Under the pieces are notes generated by a model. It saw only the letters and a list, made by a program, of their open reading frames with translations. It searched no databases and was not told the origin of the DNA. A program made the translations under genes and the position numbers. From contig JPHH03000082.1 in assembly GCA_000750105.3 (NCBI GenBank), forward strand, positions 41,824-105,823: a stretch of 64,000 nucleotides of DNA, given 5' to 3'. Positions 12,001 through 19,900 of this stretch are shown here, piece after piece. This DNA is from Tolypocladium sp. Sup5 PDA-1 (lineage: Eukaryota; Ascomycota; Sordariomycetes; Hypocreales; Ophiocordycipitaceae). Position 1 is the stretch's first letter; every line of letters starts with the position of its first letter.

Positions 12001-14492
12001 TCCTCCACGGCGGCAGGACGTGGCAGGCAAAGCTGGACGAGAGCCCCGAGTGGCTGCCGACCCAGCGGTTGTCGACGTACGAAACGCCGCCGGAAGCCGT
12101 GGCCATGGGCTACGGGACTCGACTCTGTCTTTACGCACTCGTGGATGGCGGGCCCGGCAAGCATCACTTCGCCCTGACAATGCACCATGCCGTCTACGAC
12201 GGGTGGTGCCTCCGGCTCATCGCGCAGACGCTGTCTCACCTCTACGAGGCAAACCCCGAGCCCGTCAGGCTGGCTCCCTACGCCAAGTTCATCGACTTCA
12301 CCCTGCGCCTGGACCAGAAGGCGGCCGCTGCGTTCTGGAAGGCCCAGCTCGGCGGAGCCAAGCGCACCATCTATCCGCAGATGCCCAAGACGCTCAAACC
12401 AACATCGGACTCGTCCGGGAGGACCCTTTGCCACGAGGTCGCGTTGCGCACGCCCGCCGCAACAGTCACCATGGCGACGGTGCTGCGAGCGGCCTGGGCA
12501 ATCGTGCTAGCCCGGTACAACGACGATGCCGACGATGTCACGTTTGCCTCGACCGTGACGGGCCGGCAGACGCCGGTGTCGGGCGTGGACCGAATAGTCG
12601 GACCCGTCATCTCGACGGTGCCGGTCCGGGTCAAACTAAGCAAGACGCAGGGCGTCTCCCAGTTCCTCCGGGACGTCCACCTCCAAGCGGCCGAGATGAT
12701 TCCGTTTGAGCAGATGGGCTTGCAAAACATCGCCAAGCTCGGAGCGGAAATGCGAGAGGCGTGCGACGTGTCCACGCTGTTCGTGGTTCAGCCCGAGGAA
12801 CTCTTCGAGCAATCGACGGACGGCCTCCTGTCGTCCCAGCCCACCGAAGCCGATGCCCTGTTCCGAGGCTACTTCAACTATCCGCTGGTCGCCCTGATCT
12901 ATCTCCGGCGCGAGTCGGCGTTCCTGAATCTCATCTACGACGCGTCGGCCATGTCGGCGGCCCAGGTGCAACGCATGGCCAGACAGTACGAGTGTGTGGT
13001 GGAGCAACTGCTGGCGCACACCGGCCTCGAGGACGGTCGCCGCTCGCCCAAGCCGACGCTGGGCGACATCGGCCTCTGCAGCACGGCAGACGTCGGCCAG
13101 GTGCTGCAGTGGAACGACAGCCTGCCGCCGATGGATGTCACCAATGCCTGCGTGCACGACCTCATCTCGCAAGCTGCAGCGCAGGCGCCCGGCAGGGAGG
13201 CCATCTTTGCGTGGGACGGGACGTGCACGTACGGCGAACTGGACCGCATGGCCGCCGATCTAGCAGGCTTCTTGAGCGATGAGGGCATCGGGCCGGAGTC
13301 CCTAGTCCCCGTGTGCTTCGAAAAGTCCATGTGGACCATCGTGGCCGTGATGGCCATACTGAAGGCCGGCGGCGCATTCGTACCCCTGAGCCCAGAGCAT
13401 CCGCTTCCGCGACGGCAAAGACTAGTGGCCCAGGTAAAGGCCCCCCTGCTGCTCACATCCCCGGCCACAAGGGGCGTCTGCGAAGGCATCGGGGTCCCGC
13501 TCGTCGTCGTGTCCCGCGAGTTCGTCACGTCCCTGGCACGCCAGACGCGACATCCTGCCGTACAGGCTGCCCCCCGCAACGCGGCATACGTGCTCTTCAC
13601 GTCCGGCACCACTGGCGAGCCAAAAGGCGTGGTCGGGGAGCACAGGGCACTTGCATCAGGGGCTCTCCATCTCGGGAAAAACATTGGTCTCACCTCGGAT
13701 ACGCGCATGCTGCAGTTCTCCAACTACATCTACGATGTTAGTGTTAGCGAAATCTTTGCCACGCTCCTCTACGGCGGTAGCGTCTGCGTCCCCTCCGAGG
13801 CCGAGCGCATGAGCAACATGGGAGCCTTCATCAACCGCTCACGAGCCAGCTTCGCCATGATCACGCCGTCTTTCGCGAGTACGCTCGCGCCGGCGGACGT
13901 GCCGACACTGGAGGCGGTCATTCTCGGCGGTGAAGCGCCGACCCTCGACAGCATCCGGACGTGGGCCGGCAGAGTGCGGCTGATCAACAACTACGGCCCG
14001 GCCGAGGCGGGTGTCACCACAAGCCAGCATTTGCTGCAGCAGGGCAGTCGCGCCGCGACCACGGTCGGCCGCGGCTGTAACAATCGTCTCTGGATTGTCG
14101 AGCCAAGCAACGCAGATCGCCTGACGCCCGTGGGCTGCGTGGGGTGGCTGGCGGTGCAAGGCCCGTGTCTCGCCCGCGGCTATCTGGACGACGGGGCCCG
14201 AACCGAGGCATCGTTCCTCGAGTCGCCCGCCTGGCTGCCGCCCGATTCGGTGCACCGGCGTGTGTACAAGACGGGCGATCTCGCGCGGTACAACGACGAC
14301 GGCACGGTCGAGTTTGTCGGCCGCAAGGATAACCAGATCAAACTCCGCGGACAGCGGTTGGAGCCCGGCGAGATCGAATACCACATCAGGCAGAGTCTCG
14401 GGAAGAACCATACGGTGTCTGTCCAGGTTGTCCATGGTGTCGGGGCAGCCGCGTCGCTGGTGGCGTTTGTGTGCGCGCCGGCCGGAGCGTGA
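1..14492 (+). CDS. NRPS1: four-module NRPS, open at its 5' end and ending in a split adenylation domain
   Basis: The reading frame is already open at base 3. Codons before the ATG at 60 encode the C-domain-to-A-domain linker seen between later modules, so that ATG is internal and the gene starts outside the window. Counting residues from that ATG, the order is A1 20-550, T1 around 584 (GGDSIAAIRLV), C1 HHAIFDG near 775, A2 1100-1620, T2 1664, C2 HH 1859, A3 2183-2720, T3 2765, C3 HH 2958, A4 3272-3800, T4 3840, C4 HH 4041, A5 4364-4810. All four C domains keep HHxxxDG and all four T domains keep the GGDS serine. No epimerisation, methylation or thioesterase domain is seen. A5 stops after core A8, before the A10 lysine. 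There are no introns or internal stops. Like all NRPS, it would activate amino acids as adenylates and condense them on carrier thiols. Family assignment is certain; the product is inferred. Confidence 0.97.
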   Translation, partial: TRGRETPRLKDIKLFGAWDMAQIERWQGVQAPVTVLDSSVPELVSRSAAQWPDQEAVCSWDGRCTYAELESMTTNLGSHLRGRGVGGGSLIPICFEKSMWTVVATIAILKAGAAFVPLNPSHPPTRRRQLVAALNAPLMLVSEATKHSCRDMDVPLVAVSGAFMSALPRRTSEQNHASPQGTAYVLFTSGSTGEPKRVAVAHNALASCVVSHGQDIGIQPRSRVLQFSAYTFDISLAETFCTLCFGGCLCIPSAEERLSSLAAFVRDRRVNVTMLTPTMLSTIAPKDVPGVNTVVLVGEAATQGVVDVWSDKVTLINNYGPSEASINTSSHLIRRGQRSPRTIGSGCNSRLWVVEPDNTERLAPVGCVGELIIQAASVAQGYLDDVERTERSFIQAPSWLPAGTLPRLYKTGDLVRYNDDGTLDYVGRKDGQLKLRGQRLEPGEIEYHIKQILGQRSSSSVQLVQGASVGGDALVAFICLSGRTRSTDHVQRQLSWYMDDATSDLLSSLHQNLRRLLPDYMVPSYYLPVEQLPVTSSGKTDGRTIREWASGMERDEMAQFSLSTSAPFVPPTTAMEKKLQTLWADILGVPAESIGCEDNFLHRGGDSIAAIRLVSAARQHGITLTVSSIFLDAQLGQVAASAAFEAGTDDGDVEPWSLVPGDEQAWVAASVRQQCGLSQDEAIEDVYPATALQEGLMALATKQPGSYVARFTFELGHAVDTARFKEAFLHTVAACSTLRTRLVLWRNQTVQAVLQHGAQWPRGDVASANTMGYGTPLFVYTLEDAGGRREFRLAMHHAIFDGWSVGLIMRTLSQAYHGGRVERPPVPYANFVKYALSLDREQASKYWRTQLDGASTAAFPRRIASSPSCSETLTRDIPLRADAHSASSSTVTVATVLRAAWAVVLARYNDGAPDITFGAVVAGRQAPVPGIEDIAGPVLSTVPVRVQLDRGQLVAGFLQRVQAQAAQTMPFEQLGLQNIARLGPDAKNACDFSSLLIIQHRGIFHDGEDPLLVVPETTGSAGAADGAATYFTYPIVVQCFLSEQKAILELTYDTSVVPSTQAQGIAAQYIHVVQQLMRAQERGQREELKLRDITLSGDWDSDKIQQWHEMQPPIEIVDTCMHHLISKTTARFPGKEAIFAWDGRCSYAELDRTTHNLAQYLRGQGVTRGSLVPICFEKSMWAIVAMLGVMKAGGAFVPLNPDDPFARRQRLVAGLQAPLILASPTTASVCDGLDINVVAVSSSLLASLPTARVESNTTPQSAAYVLFTSGSTGEPKGVVIEHQSLCSTICHRGDDVILTADSRILQFSSYVFDISVCEIFASLVFGATLCIPSEADRVDNLTGFINKAEVTCAMLTPTVAKLLTPVAVASLTSLLLVGEAPSVENVQTWSGSVNLINDYGPAEACIYVTSHRLLPSASPTTIGRGCNTRLWVVEPDNHDRLAPVGCAGELLVEGPGVARGYLNDAGRTEQAFLSTAAWQPSASVHRIYKTGDLVRYNHDGTLEYIGRKDSQTKLRGQRLEPGEIEHHIKQALGDQSTSCVQIVHGPAMGGGALFAFVCASGQTGIVAETEDNFATALDQDTQQLLQSLDEALRAVLPPYMVPSHYVPIKRLPITASGKTNGRSLREAALRLASDELAQYSLASWAEPEPPQGNMEECMAGLWGDVLGVSLEKISRSDSFLQLGGDSISAMRLVAAAREQNISLTVSSVFRDPRLSQVAAAAACADERVERVDVAPWSLLPQEQHAAVAEAVREQCSLPADVDDDVIEDVYPATALQEGLMALAVKQPGSYMARFSFKLADDTDTDRFQEAWQATLLACGVLRTRLVLVGDGTFQAVLRPQGRWHNDDMKHLTMSYGTALCSSALVGSDTGVRFELALHHAIFDGWSLKLILRTLRTAYEGEPRSSSPLPLPRYANFIQHTLAMNTEDAETFWQQQLKGAARPVFPRQPAESHAASSQAITREIPLRTSRRLNVTTATVLRTAWAIVLARYNDGTDNITFGAAVAGRQAPVAGIEDIVGPVISTVPVRVSLGRDQPVYDLLQGVQAQATEMMAFEQFGLQRIAKLSPDARNACAFSSLLVVQPDAVFGKMANSLMVLEPPGRGGHGDAGASPLAEYFSYPLVWQCHVTDSSIHLHAIFDSSVLSRPQLDAMAEQYCHVVQQLWNAEAEPGIKVRTGDVSLSGPFDLALARDWNSRIRTEVIPSTFHALVENQARLRPDAPAVFAWDGCLSYRELNVAADGLSHLLRREYGVVLDDLVLVCFEKSVWFYVAILAINKAGGAWVPIDPSHPAHRHKKVAEQAGARLALASVTGTAQCRGLVEQVVEVSPSLRQGLASKPLDMPAVEVLPRHAAYVLFTSGTTGTPKGIVMEHGSLCTSQTASSQRLGLDEHVRLLQFAAYVFDLSIGEMIGPLISGGCLCVPAERDRMNVSDLAAFMHQAQVNWAYLTPSFARLVDPETVPGLELLLLAGEVVGKDQLARWAGHVRLVNAWGPSETCCFSSLKEWDDARQPPLLQSPLNIGHPVGGRCWITEPDDHQRLAPIGCVGEVVIQGPTIAREYLADPKGTRANFITRDLPAWAPDVHLPAYSRLYKSGDLAYYNPDGTLEFVARKDTQVKVRGFRVELAEIEHHVREGLKGVGQVIVDVVESGGSPNARLAAFLCFSLATSTPGSGADRHDLLLPLDTALARQLSDLKAHLHARIPDYMVPSIYIPVKYMPFITSRKTDRGVLRGAAADLPDNVLAQYMLANMEKEAPATDKEAMMQTLWADVLRVSTNLIGRNDSFLLLGGDSLAAIRLVTKAREKGVHLAVASIFRDPRLSQVAVAASCEQSEQMSAEPWSLVPANERASLMDAVRTQCSLAGNDVVDDIYPATALQEGLMALATKQPGSYMARFTFDLDGTVDIGRFKRAWQHTLRACHALRTRIVLHGTSTIQAVLQQRQQRAWKRDGLGVLSMEYGTPLCSYALLERAGSPRRFELALHHAIFDGWSFRLIMRTLSEAYHGAAATPLFPYSNFVKFATSMDARSAGDYWRAQLRGATRPVFPRSPTASRASCSRTLTREIPVPAGKPGVTVATVLRAAWAVVLARYNDGASDITFGAAVAGRQAPVVGIEDVVGPVVSTVPIRVKLPGDGPASDFLRGLQRQAAEMMAFEQTGLQNIAKLGPDAKNACDFSTLLVIQPHAVFGKLPDSFMSMAQNEDGQGASLSEYFSYPLVWQCHVSDQGGIHLYAIFDTTVLSEGHINTMAEQYCHVVQQLWAAESSEVLLKDVSLCGPHDTRLAQAWSAPSETQLISATLHSLVEERARARPDAPAICAWDGQLSYGELNAAATRLSRWLVHELKVMLEERVIVCFEKSLWFYVAILAVNKAGGAWVPLDPAHPRDRHEKVVSQAGARVALTSSKDTRNKCHGLVESAVEVSADLDKELMLNASRCPPTKVDVKPGNAAYILFTSGTTGTPKGIVMEHGSLCTSQTAIGRKLDMDSHVRLLQFAAYVFDLSIGEMIGPLIAGGCLCVPSEHERMNDLAGFISRARVNWAYLTPSFARLVEAASVPGLELLLLAGEPVGRDHLLSWVGRVRLINGWGPSETCCFSSLQEWDSANESPLNIGYPIGARCWIVEPDDCHQLAPIGCVGEVIIQGPTIAREYLANAEGTRASFIERLPSWASDAPGHSRFYKSGDLAYHNPDGTMEFVSRKDTQVKVRGFRVELGEVEHHVREGFPGVQQVIVDVHQSSAKLAAYICFASETSTRADDSDMILPMDTNLAARFAELKSYLGIRLPEYMVPAIYVPVKHVPFITSQKVDRAVLRNATSPAVMTNEALARYMLADAEKEAPANEREAAVQKLWADVLRLAIGLIGRNDSFLQLGGDSLAAIRLVTKAREQGIHLTVASIFRDPRLSQVAAAAEFREATEDDDVSVEPWSLVPANRRNTMAAVVRRQCNLRNTDGIFDTYPATALQEGLMALTARQPGAYVTRYMFQLRADVDLDRFKAAWEQTVRSIDALRTRIVLHGGRTWQAKLDESPEWLPTQRLSTYETPPEAVAMGYGTRLCLYALVDGGPGKHHFALTMHHAVYDGWCLRLIAQTLSHLYEANPEPVRLAPYAKFIDFTLRLDQKAAAAFWKAQLGGAKRTIYPQMPKTLKPTSDSSGRTLCHEVALRTPAATVTMATVLRAAWAIVLARYNDDADDVTFASTVTGRQTPVSGVDRIVGPVISTVPVRVKLSKTQGVSQFLRDVHLQAAEMIPFEQMGLQNIAKLGAEMREACDVSTLFVVQPEELFEQSTDGLLSSQPTEADALFRGYFNYPLVALIYLRRESAFLNLIYDASAMSAAQVQRMARQYECVVEQLLAHTGLEDGRRSPKPTLGDIGLCSTADVGQVLQWNDSLPPMDVTNACVHDLISQAAAQAPGREAIFAWDGTCTYGELDRMAADLAGFLSDEGIGPESLVPVCFEKSMWTIVAVMAILKAGGAFVPLSPEHPLPRRQRLVAQVKAPLLLTSPATRGVCEGIGVPLVVVSREFVTSLARQTRHPAVQAAPRNAAYVLFTSGTTGEPKGVVGEHRALASGALHLGKNIGLTSDTRMLQFSNYIYDVSVSEIFATLLYGGSVCVPSEAERMSNMGAFINRSRASFAMITPSFASTLAPADVPTLEAVILGGEAPTLDSIRTWAGRVRLINNYGPAEAGVTTSQHLLQQGSRAATTVGRGCNNRLWIVEPSNADRLTPVGCVGWLAVQGPCLARGYLDDGARTEASFLESPAWLPPDSVHRRVYKTGDLARYNDDGTVEFVGRKDNQIKLRGQRLEPGEIEYHIRQSLGKNHTVSVQVVHGVGAAASLVAFVCAPAGA
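13140..14489 (+). other. N-terminal part of split adenylation domain (A5, module 5)
   Basis: This last domain of NRPS1 has the A3 motif TSGTTGEPKG, the A4 region YIYDVSVSE, A5 NNYGPAEAG, A7 YKTGDLARY and A8 GRKDNQIKLRGQRLEPGE. Homology to the other A domains runs to within a few residues of the stop (AFVCAPAGA). The rest of the C-terminal subdomain, including the catalytic A10 lysine, is absent. Pocket residues by hand alignment to GrsA PheA read D-V-S-M-I-G-N-V-T, unlike any other module here. The matching C-terminal piece begins NRPS2 on the opposite strand. Confidence 0.9.
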
Positions 14493-14747
14493 GGGCTTCC
14501 AACGGCGATGAGCATGGTGGGCTATGTAATGCAGGGGCACGTACGTACCCCCTGCGAAAGGAGTCGAGGGAGTTGGAAGGCGTAAACTACGGAGAATGTT
14601 TTTCCCTTTTTTTCCTTTTGTCTTTTGATTCGATGGCGTTGGCGGCGGGAAATACATACGAGTACTCGTAGATCATTAAGAATGTAGATGACGGTATGGA
14701 TCATCGTCGTTCCCAGGGAACCATCTTCCTTGCATCGCGTGCTATGT

Positions 14748-14944
14748 TATCGCTATGAGCGTGACCCGAATCCCGTTAAATGCGTGATCAATTGATATGA
14801 CTTCTATGACTCTTCTAGCTGCCCAGGGAGCCTGGAAAAAGGATTCCTTTTATCCTTGCAGCTATAGCTTTATCTGACTGCTTCCGGGCCTGCCGGATCC
14901 GGCAGACCGAATCCGGGTCTGCGTCGTCAACCGGTCTATCCGAC
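14748..14944 (-). repeat. 370-bp repeat, copy A (internally deleted)
   Basis: This copy begins with TATCGCTATGAGCGTG and ends with CCGGTCTATCCGAC, the same ends as copy B. It lacks about 170 bp from the middle. Its orientation is the same as copy B and opposite to copy C in the hAT element. Confidence 0.75.
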
Positions 14945-15242
14945 ATATGTACGACATAGGTTCCGTAGTGGGAAATGGGAGTGAGACTACGGAGTACATT
15001 GTCAGACGTCGTCCAGGTGACAGGTCGGTGGTCGTGCAAGGCTGGCCTGCCACGCCTGTAACGTGTTTTTTTCCGCAGATTTCAATAACGTGAAGCTTGC
15101 CTCTTCGCAAACGAGAAGCACCGGTCTTCCTTTGTCTTTTCGCAAAGCCCTTTCTGGTTGTGATCCCAAGAGGATCTCACTATCCGTCGAGTAGACTCTG
15201 CTCTGTTGTGATCGCGTACATAGATAGGATGGGTGATGGGAT

Positions 15243-15269
15243 CCCCCCCCCCCCCCCCCCCAAAAAAAA

Positions 15270-15300
<31 letters not shown>
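15243..15300. repeat. Poly-C followed by poly-A tract
   Basis: About 19 consecutive C are followed by about 27 A, then a G and more A. It may be a true homopolymer, a poly(A)-like relic, or a sequencing or gap-joining artefact. No function is evident. Confidence 0.8.
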
Positions 15301-15301
<1 letters not shown>

Positions 15302-15445
15302 CCCAGAAAACAAAGATAAGATCAGAACGAAACAGACCGCAGATAGACGGCGAGTCCCAGCTTTTTTTTACGAATCATGGGAAGCCTACGGCGTCTTCTA
15401 TGTCGAGGATCCAAGTTAGGTCTTGGGCGATATAGACGGGCGTAC

Positions 15446-15813
15446 TATCGCTATGAGCGTGGCCCGAATCCCGATGAATGTGTGATCAATTGATATGTGT
15501 GTATGACTCTCTTGGCTGCCCAGGGAGCCTGGACAAGGGATTCCCTTTATCCTTGCAGCTGTAGTCCCCGTGACCCCTATCCAGCTGTTGCCCCTATCCA
15601 GCGTTGGCTGTGTGTGTGTGTTAGTGGCGTCTGACTTCAATTGTAGCCCCTAGCGGCCCCTAGCAGCCCCTATTGACCTCGAGTCATCAATCCAACGAGG
15701 CTTCATTCTTCTAAGGAAGAATGTCTCTAGCCACCGTCTCTGAATACAGACATCCGAGTCATCAATGTAATGTGGCTGCCCAAGGGGCTGCCGAGTCAAC
15801 CGGTCTATCCGAC
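15446..15813 (-). repeat. 370-bp repeat, copy B (full length)
   Basis: This copy is about 368 bp and nearly identical, in reverse complement, to copy C at 31294-31663. Copy C forms the 5' flank of a hAT transposase relic, so copy B is probably the end of a second deleted hAT element or a non-autonomous derivative. It includes a short GT microsatellite and paired CCCCTA blocks. Confidence 0.85.
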
Positions 15814-16954
15814 ACGTACAGCTGCGTCAATAATGCACGAGTTCTCTCCGGTGAGGGACTGGACAGTCTCGCGCACGTGCATCTGAACGCTGTTTCGGAG
15901 GGACATGGCGTACGTGAAGCCATCGTGCCATACTATTTATAGTACTATGAAGCGGCGTTTGATTCTGCTTTCTCCGCTTGCGATTCACTCCATTCCATAA
16001 ATGCCGCACCAATTGCTCTCCATTGCCGGGGTGTAATGGTTTTCGAAAGAATGCTAAATTTTGATCCTCGAGTGTATTACGTTGTTCTTGATAACCATGT
16101 ATAAATAAATTAAGCTATAGAGTATTAGTGCTAATATTTCAACCTATGCTGGAATGAGCGTTGGCGAGAGCCCATGCCGTTCGATCACAAGGATCATTAG
16201 GCTGTCCAATCGCAGGTGAAGTGTCGGGTAGCGTGATACCGTTAATATCGTATGCTATTTTACTATATGGTAGGTAGGTATCATAGGAAAGAATTTTATC
16301 GCGAAACCGTGTCAGAACGAGCCTCATAACCAAGACTACGTGATCAACCACGTGACCTCATTTTACTATAGGGGGTGCAGAATCCGCCCCTGAGTAGAGG
16401 CACACACGCAGAAGAATAACAACACCACGGATCAATTGATCAAGGCACAGCTATATGACTGCGAATGCCCTCATTTTAATCTTGCCCTATTTGACATACC
16501 TTTGAGCGTTCGACGACGACAGCAACCTACCCACACACACCGGTCTGACAAACCGTCCGTGGCCGTACGCCTCTATAATAAGATGTATGTTTACATAAAA
16601 AGAAGCATATTGATGTAGCGATATTAATTTACACGCATGGGTGTGCATATATTAATAAAAACGTAAAAATTACCGAAGACACAAACTTACATGGGAAAGG
16701 ACCAGAAGGGTTCTCGATTCAAACATCTATCGAGCCGCTTCGTTTGACGGCATCTCCGTGAGCCTTTGAACCCTGTTGCGTCGGTGCCTTCGTATCAACT
16801 GGTCTCGTTGTATGCCTGATCTCGCCATAGATCACCTTGCACCGGCATATCCAGGTCTACATGTCCAGGTCTACATGAACCGAGAGGTTGTCTTTCTCCC
16901 GCCAACTCCTCCGTCTCGCTCTATGAGTAGAGATTCGCATCTACCTTGCACTAA

Positions 16955-19900
16955 TCAATGCGCGAGGTTGTTTTCATACAGCTTCTTGAACAACGACGAC
17001 GGGTCCGCGAGCAGCCGGTCCGGGGTGTCGTACTCGGCGACCCGTCCCGCGTCGAGCACAACGATCTTGTCAAATTGCCGGATCGTTTCCAGCTTGTGCG
17101 CGACGGTGATGATGGTCCAGTCTTTGAACCACGTGCGGATGAGCCCATCCACCACGGCACTGTTGGTGTCGTCCATGCTGCGACGAGACTTGTCAGTCGA
17201 TTCCCTTGGCTTGACTGTAACGCTTGCTGCAAGATGCACTCCTTACCTGCTCGAGACCTCGTCCAACACGAGCACTCTGCTTTCGCGGGCCATGGCACGG
17301 GCGAATGCTAGCAGCTGCAGTTCGCCAAACGAGAGAGTATCCTCGCTGATGACCAAGTCTAGTCCGCCTCGCGGCTCGACGGCGGCCCACAGATGGGCTT
17401 TTTCCAGAATGTCGATGATCTCTTCGTCGGACTTCGTCGCCCGAGGGTCGATGTTCAGCCGTAATGTGCCGTCCAGAGTCAAGAAGTCTTGTGGCACGCC
17501 GACGACGACGTCTCGTAGAGTGTCATGGGCCACCGTGGCAATATCCACATCATCGATCATGATCGACCCTTGGTCGAGATCGACCATCTTGAACAACGTC
17601 AGAGCAAGAGATGATTTGCCGCTACAGAAAAGACAACATGGTCAGCCATACGAGAAGAACACGTATACTACATCGCCAATGGAGTGTGCGTACCTCCCCG
17701 TTCGCCCACAAATTCCAACCTTGGAACTTGGCGGGATCTCCAAGTTGATGTCATGCAGAACTCGGCCGGTCCCCCTGTCGCAATGATCAGCCAAACGGTA
17801 CGGTGGAGGACAAGGTGGAAGTGGCCAGTCTGACTTACGGATACGAGGCAGATACATTGCGAAACGACACCTTTCCTTTCGATGGCCACCCTTCTCCAGG
17901 AGGGCCCGTCCAAGGCTGGTCGAGTTTCTCGGGCTTGATTGAAAAGGCAAACCTTTTCACGCGTGCAACGGCGCCGATGGAGATTTCCAGCTGGACCCAA
18001 GTGACCAGCAACATCTGGACGGTCGAACTGAAGCCCACGACGTTGCTCAGGGCGAGGCCCATGAAACCCACCCCGATTTGCTCGCGCAGCGTTGTCGTGA
18101 TGGTTATCAGGATGACCGCCAACACGGCGACGGTCATATCACTCGCGAATAGGAGCCACTGCTGCAAGCACGCGAGCAGGTACACCGGGCGTTGTGAATC
18201 GTCGAGGCTCTTGCACATGGCGTCCATGATGCCGTCTTCGAAACCAAAAGCGCGGATACTTGCCAACCCGTCCAGGGTCTCGATGGTCTGAGAATACAAG
18301 GGTGCCTTGTGCTCGATGTCAAGGAGTCGCATCTGCCGCGACGTCCGCAGATAGAACTTTTGGATCAGGTAAAACACCAGGATGATTAACGGAAACGTGG
18401 CGGCAATGTACCGGCCAGTCACTCCGATGAGGACACACTGTCCGATGACAGTGGCAAGAGCTGTCGCACGCCATCAGTACGTGTGGGAACCGCCAAAGGC
18501 CCAGCCTTGTATGGAAAAGATGCTGCTTACAGACGGCCGCTCCAAGCGCGCATGCCGGTAGCTCCATGTCGATCAATTGCATGTCTTGGCTGAATCTGTA
18601 CGGACACCATGGTCAGCATGCACGCATCTCCCACTCGAGCGGTGGCGTCGAAAGACGTACCGGTTCACCGTGACTCCTTGATCGACCGTGTTGAAAAACG
18701 ACATCGGGGCCCTGCGGACGCGTCAACGGAGAGTCATGATGTTAGGCAACAATGTTCCCGTACCGCGAGACCGTTTGGACCAGCAGCGAGTGGAAGTAGA
18801 GTCCCGTCTTCGTAATGACTACGATGAAAATCTCCCTGCAAAAGTTGGTCTTTAGCATGTTCCATCGACCATCCATGGACACGCAGCATAAGGGAAGGCA
18901 ACGAACCAGCCCGCGACCAAGTTGGATATGATGCCAATCACTCCAAGGGCAGCGTACACGCCCAACCACTTCCCAGTCGGAGTATCCGGGTTGACTGCGA
19001 TAGCCTCTGTCCACCAGAGCAACCAGATCTCTAGGCAAGAAATAGTCAGTGATGCATCTTCTGAGATACCTCGACCCGACTTACGGGAAAACGCATCGGT
19101 GGAGGCGCCCACAATCAACGCAGCTACGAATACCAGAGTTGACTTGACCCCGGCGGCGCGAGCATAGTACTTGTGGACCGACGCGTCGCCGGTTTGACGC
19201 GTGATATCGATTTCCCGGATGATGGGCTGATCGAGTTCTCCTTGCTCACCATTCCTGGTTCCTCCAGAGGAACTTTCGCTTGCGGGAGAAGTTTTCTCCT
19301 CCTTTGATGAGCTTAGAGTCTCTTCGTCCTGCTGCATTTCGGGGGCTTCATTGCCCGGGACCAGACCGCTCTCGTGCGGACGCCCTTGATAAGCTATCTT
19401 GCCGTCTTGATCCATAGTCACAATGTGATCCGCATGGCGAACACAACGATCTATCGCAAAACACGATCAGCATCGGGGGCGTCAGTAAGTGGACCCCCAA
19501 GGCGGACTGACTGTCTGAAGAGGAGATGATGCTCGTCAAGCCACTGCTTCGGAAGAGACCATACGGGCCCAGGAGACTGTTCATGACCATTTCCGAGGTG
19601 GCATTGTCCAGTCCCTTGAATGCATCGTCGAAGACGCAGAGCTGCCCTCGGGCGTAGACGGCCCTTGCGATGGCCTGGTCGGACACACGGGGTCAGTGGA
19701 AAAGGTGCCGGGGACGCCGGGGAAGAGGCAGCGAGCGAGACTTACGATTCTCTGTTTCTGACCGCCACTGAGCAAGGTGCCTTTGTTCCCCAGCAAGGAC
19801 TGGTCCCCTGCAGCGAGTGCGGCGAAATCTTGTTGTAATGCGCACGCACGAACCGTCCGCAAGTACCACTCTTCGTCGTAGTCCAACCTGCCCACGATGG

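Larger units (their letters stand above)
14493..16954. other. Intergenic region with repeat copies and a C/A homopolymer
   Basis: This stretch of about 2.5 kb separates the NRPS1 stop from the 3' end of the ABCC gene. I see no coding exon in it. It contains two copies of the 370-bp repeat listed separately, a homopolymer of about 19 C followed by about 27 A from 15243, and AT-rich sequence between 16000 and 16700. The proposed left inversion breakpoint lies at its left edge. Confidence 0.7.

Noticed and set aside
11738..12709. 323-codon second frame inside NRPS1 module 4
   Set aside because: It overlaps the C4 domain, whose motifs are intact in the main frame.
16776..17786. Long + strand frame over the ABCC 3' end
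   Set aside because: It is antisense to well-supported ABCC exons, including NBD2, and has no domain of its own.
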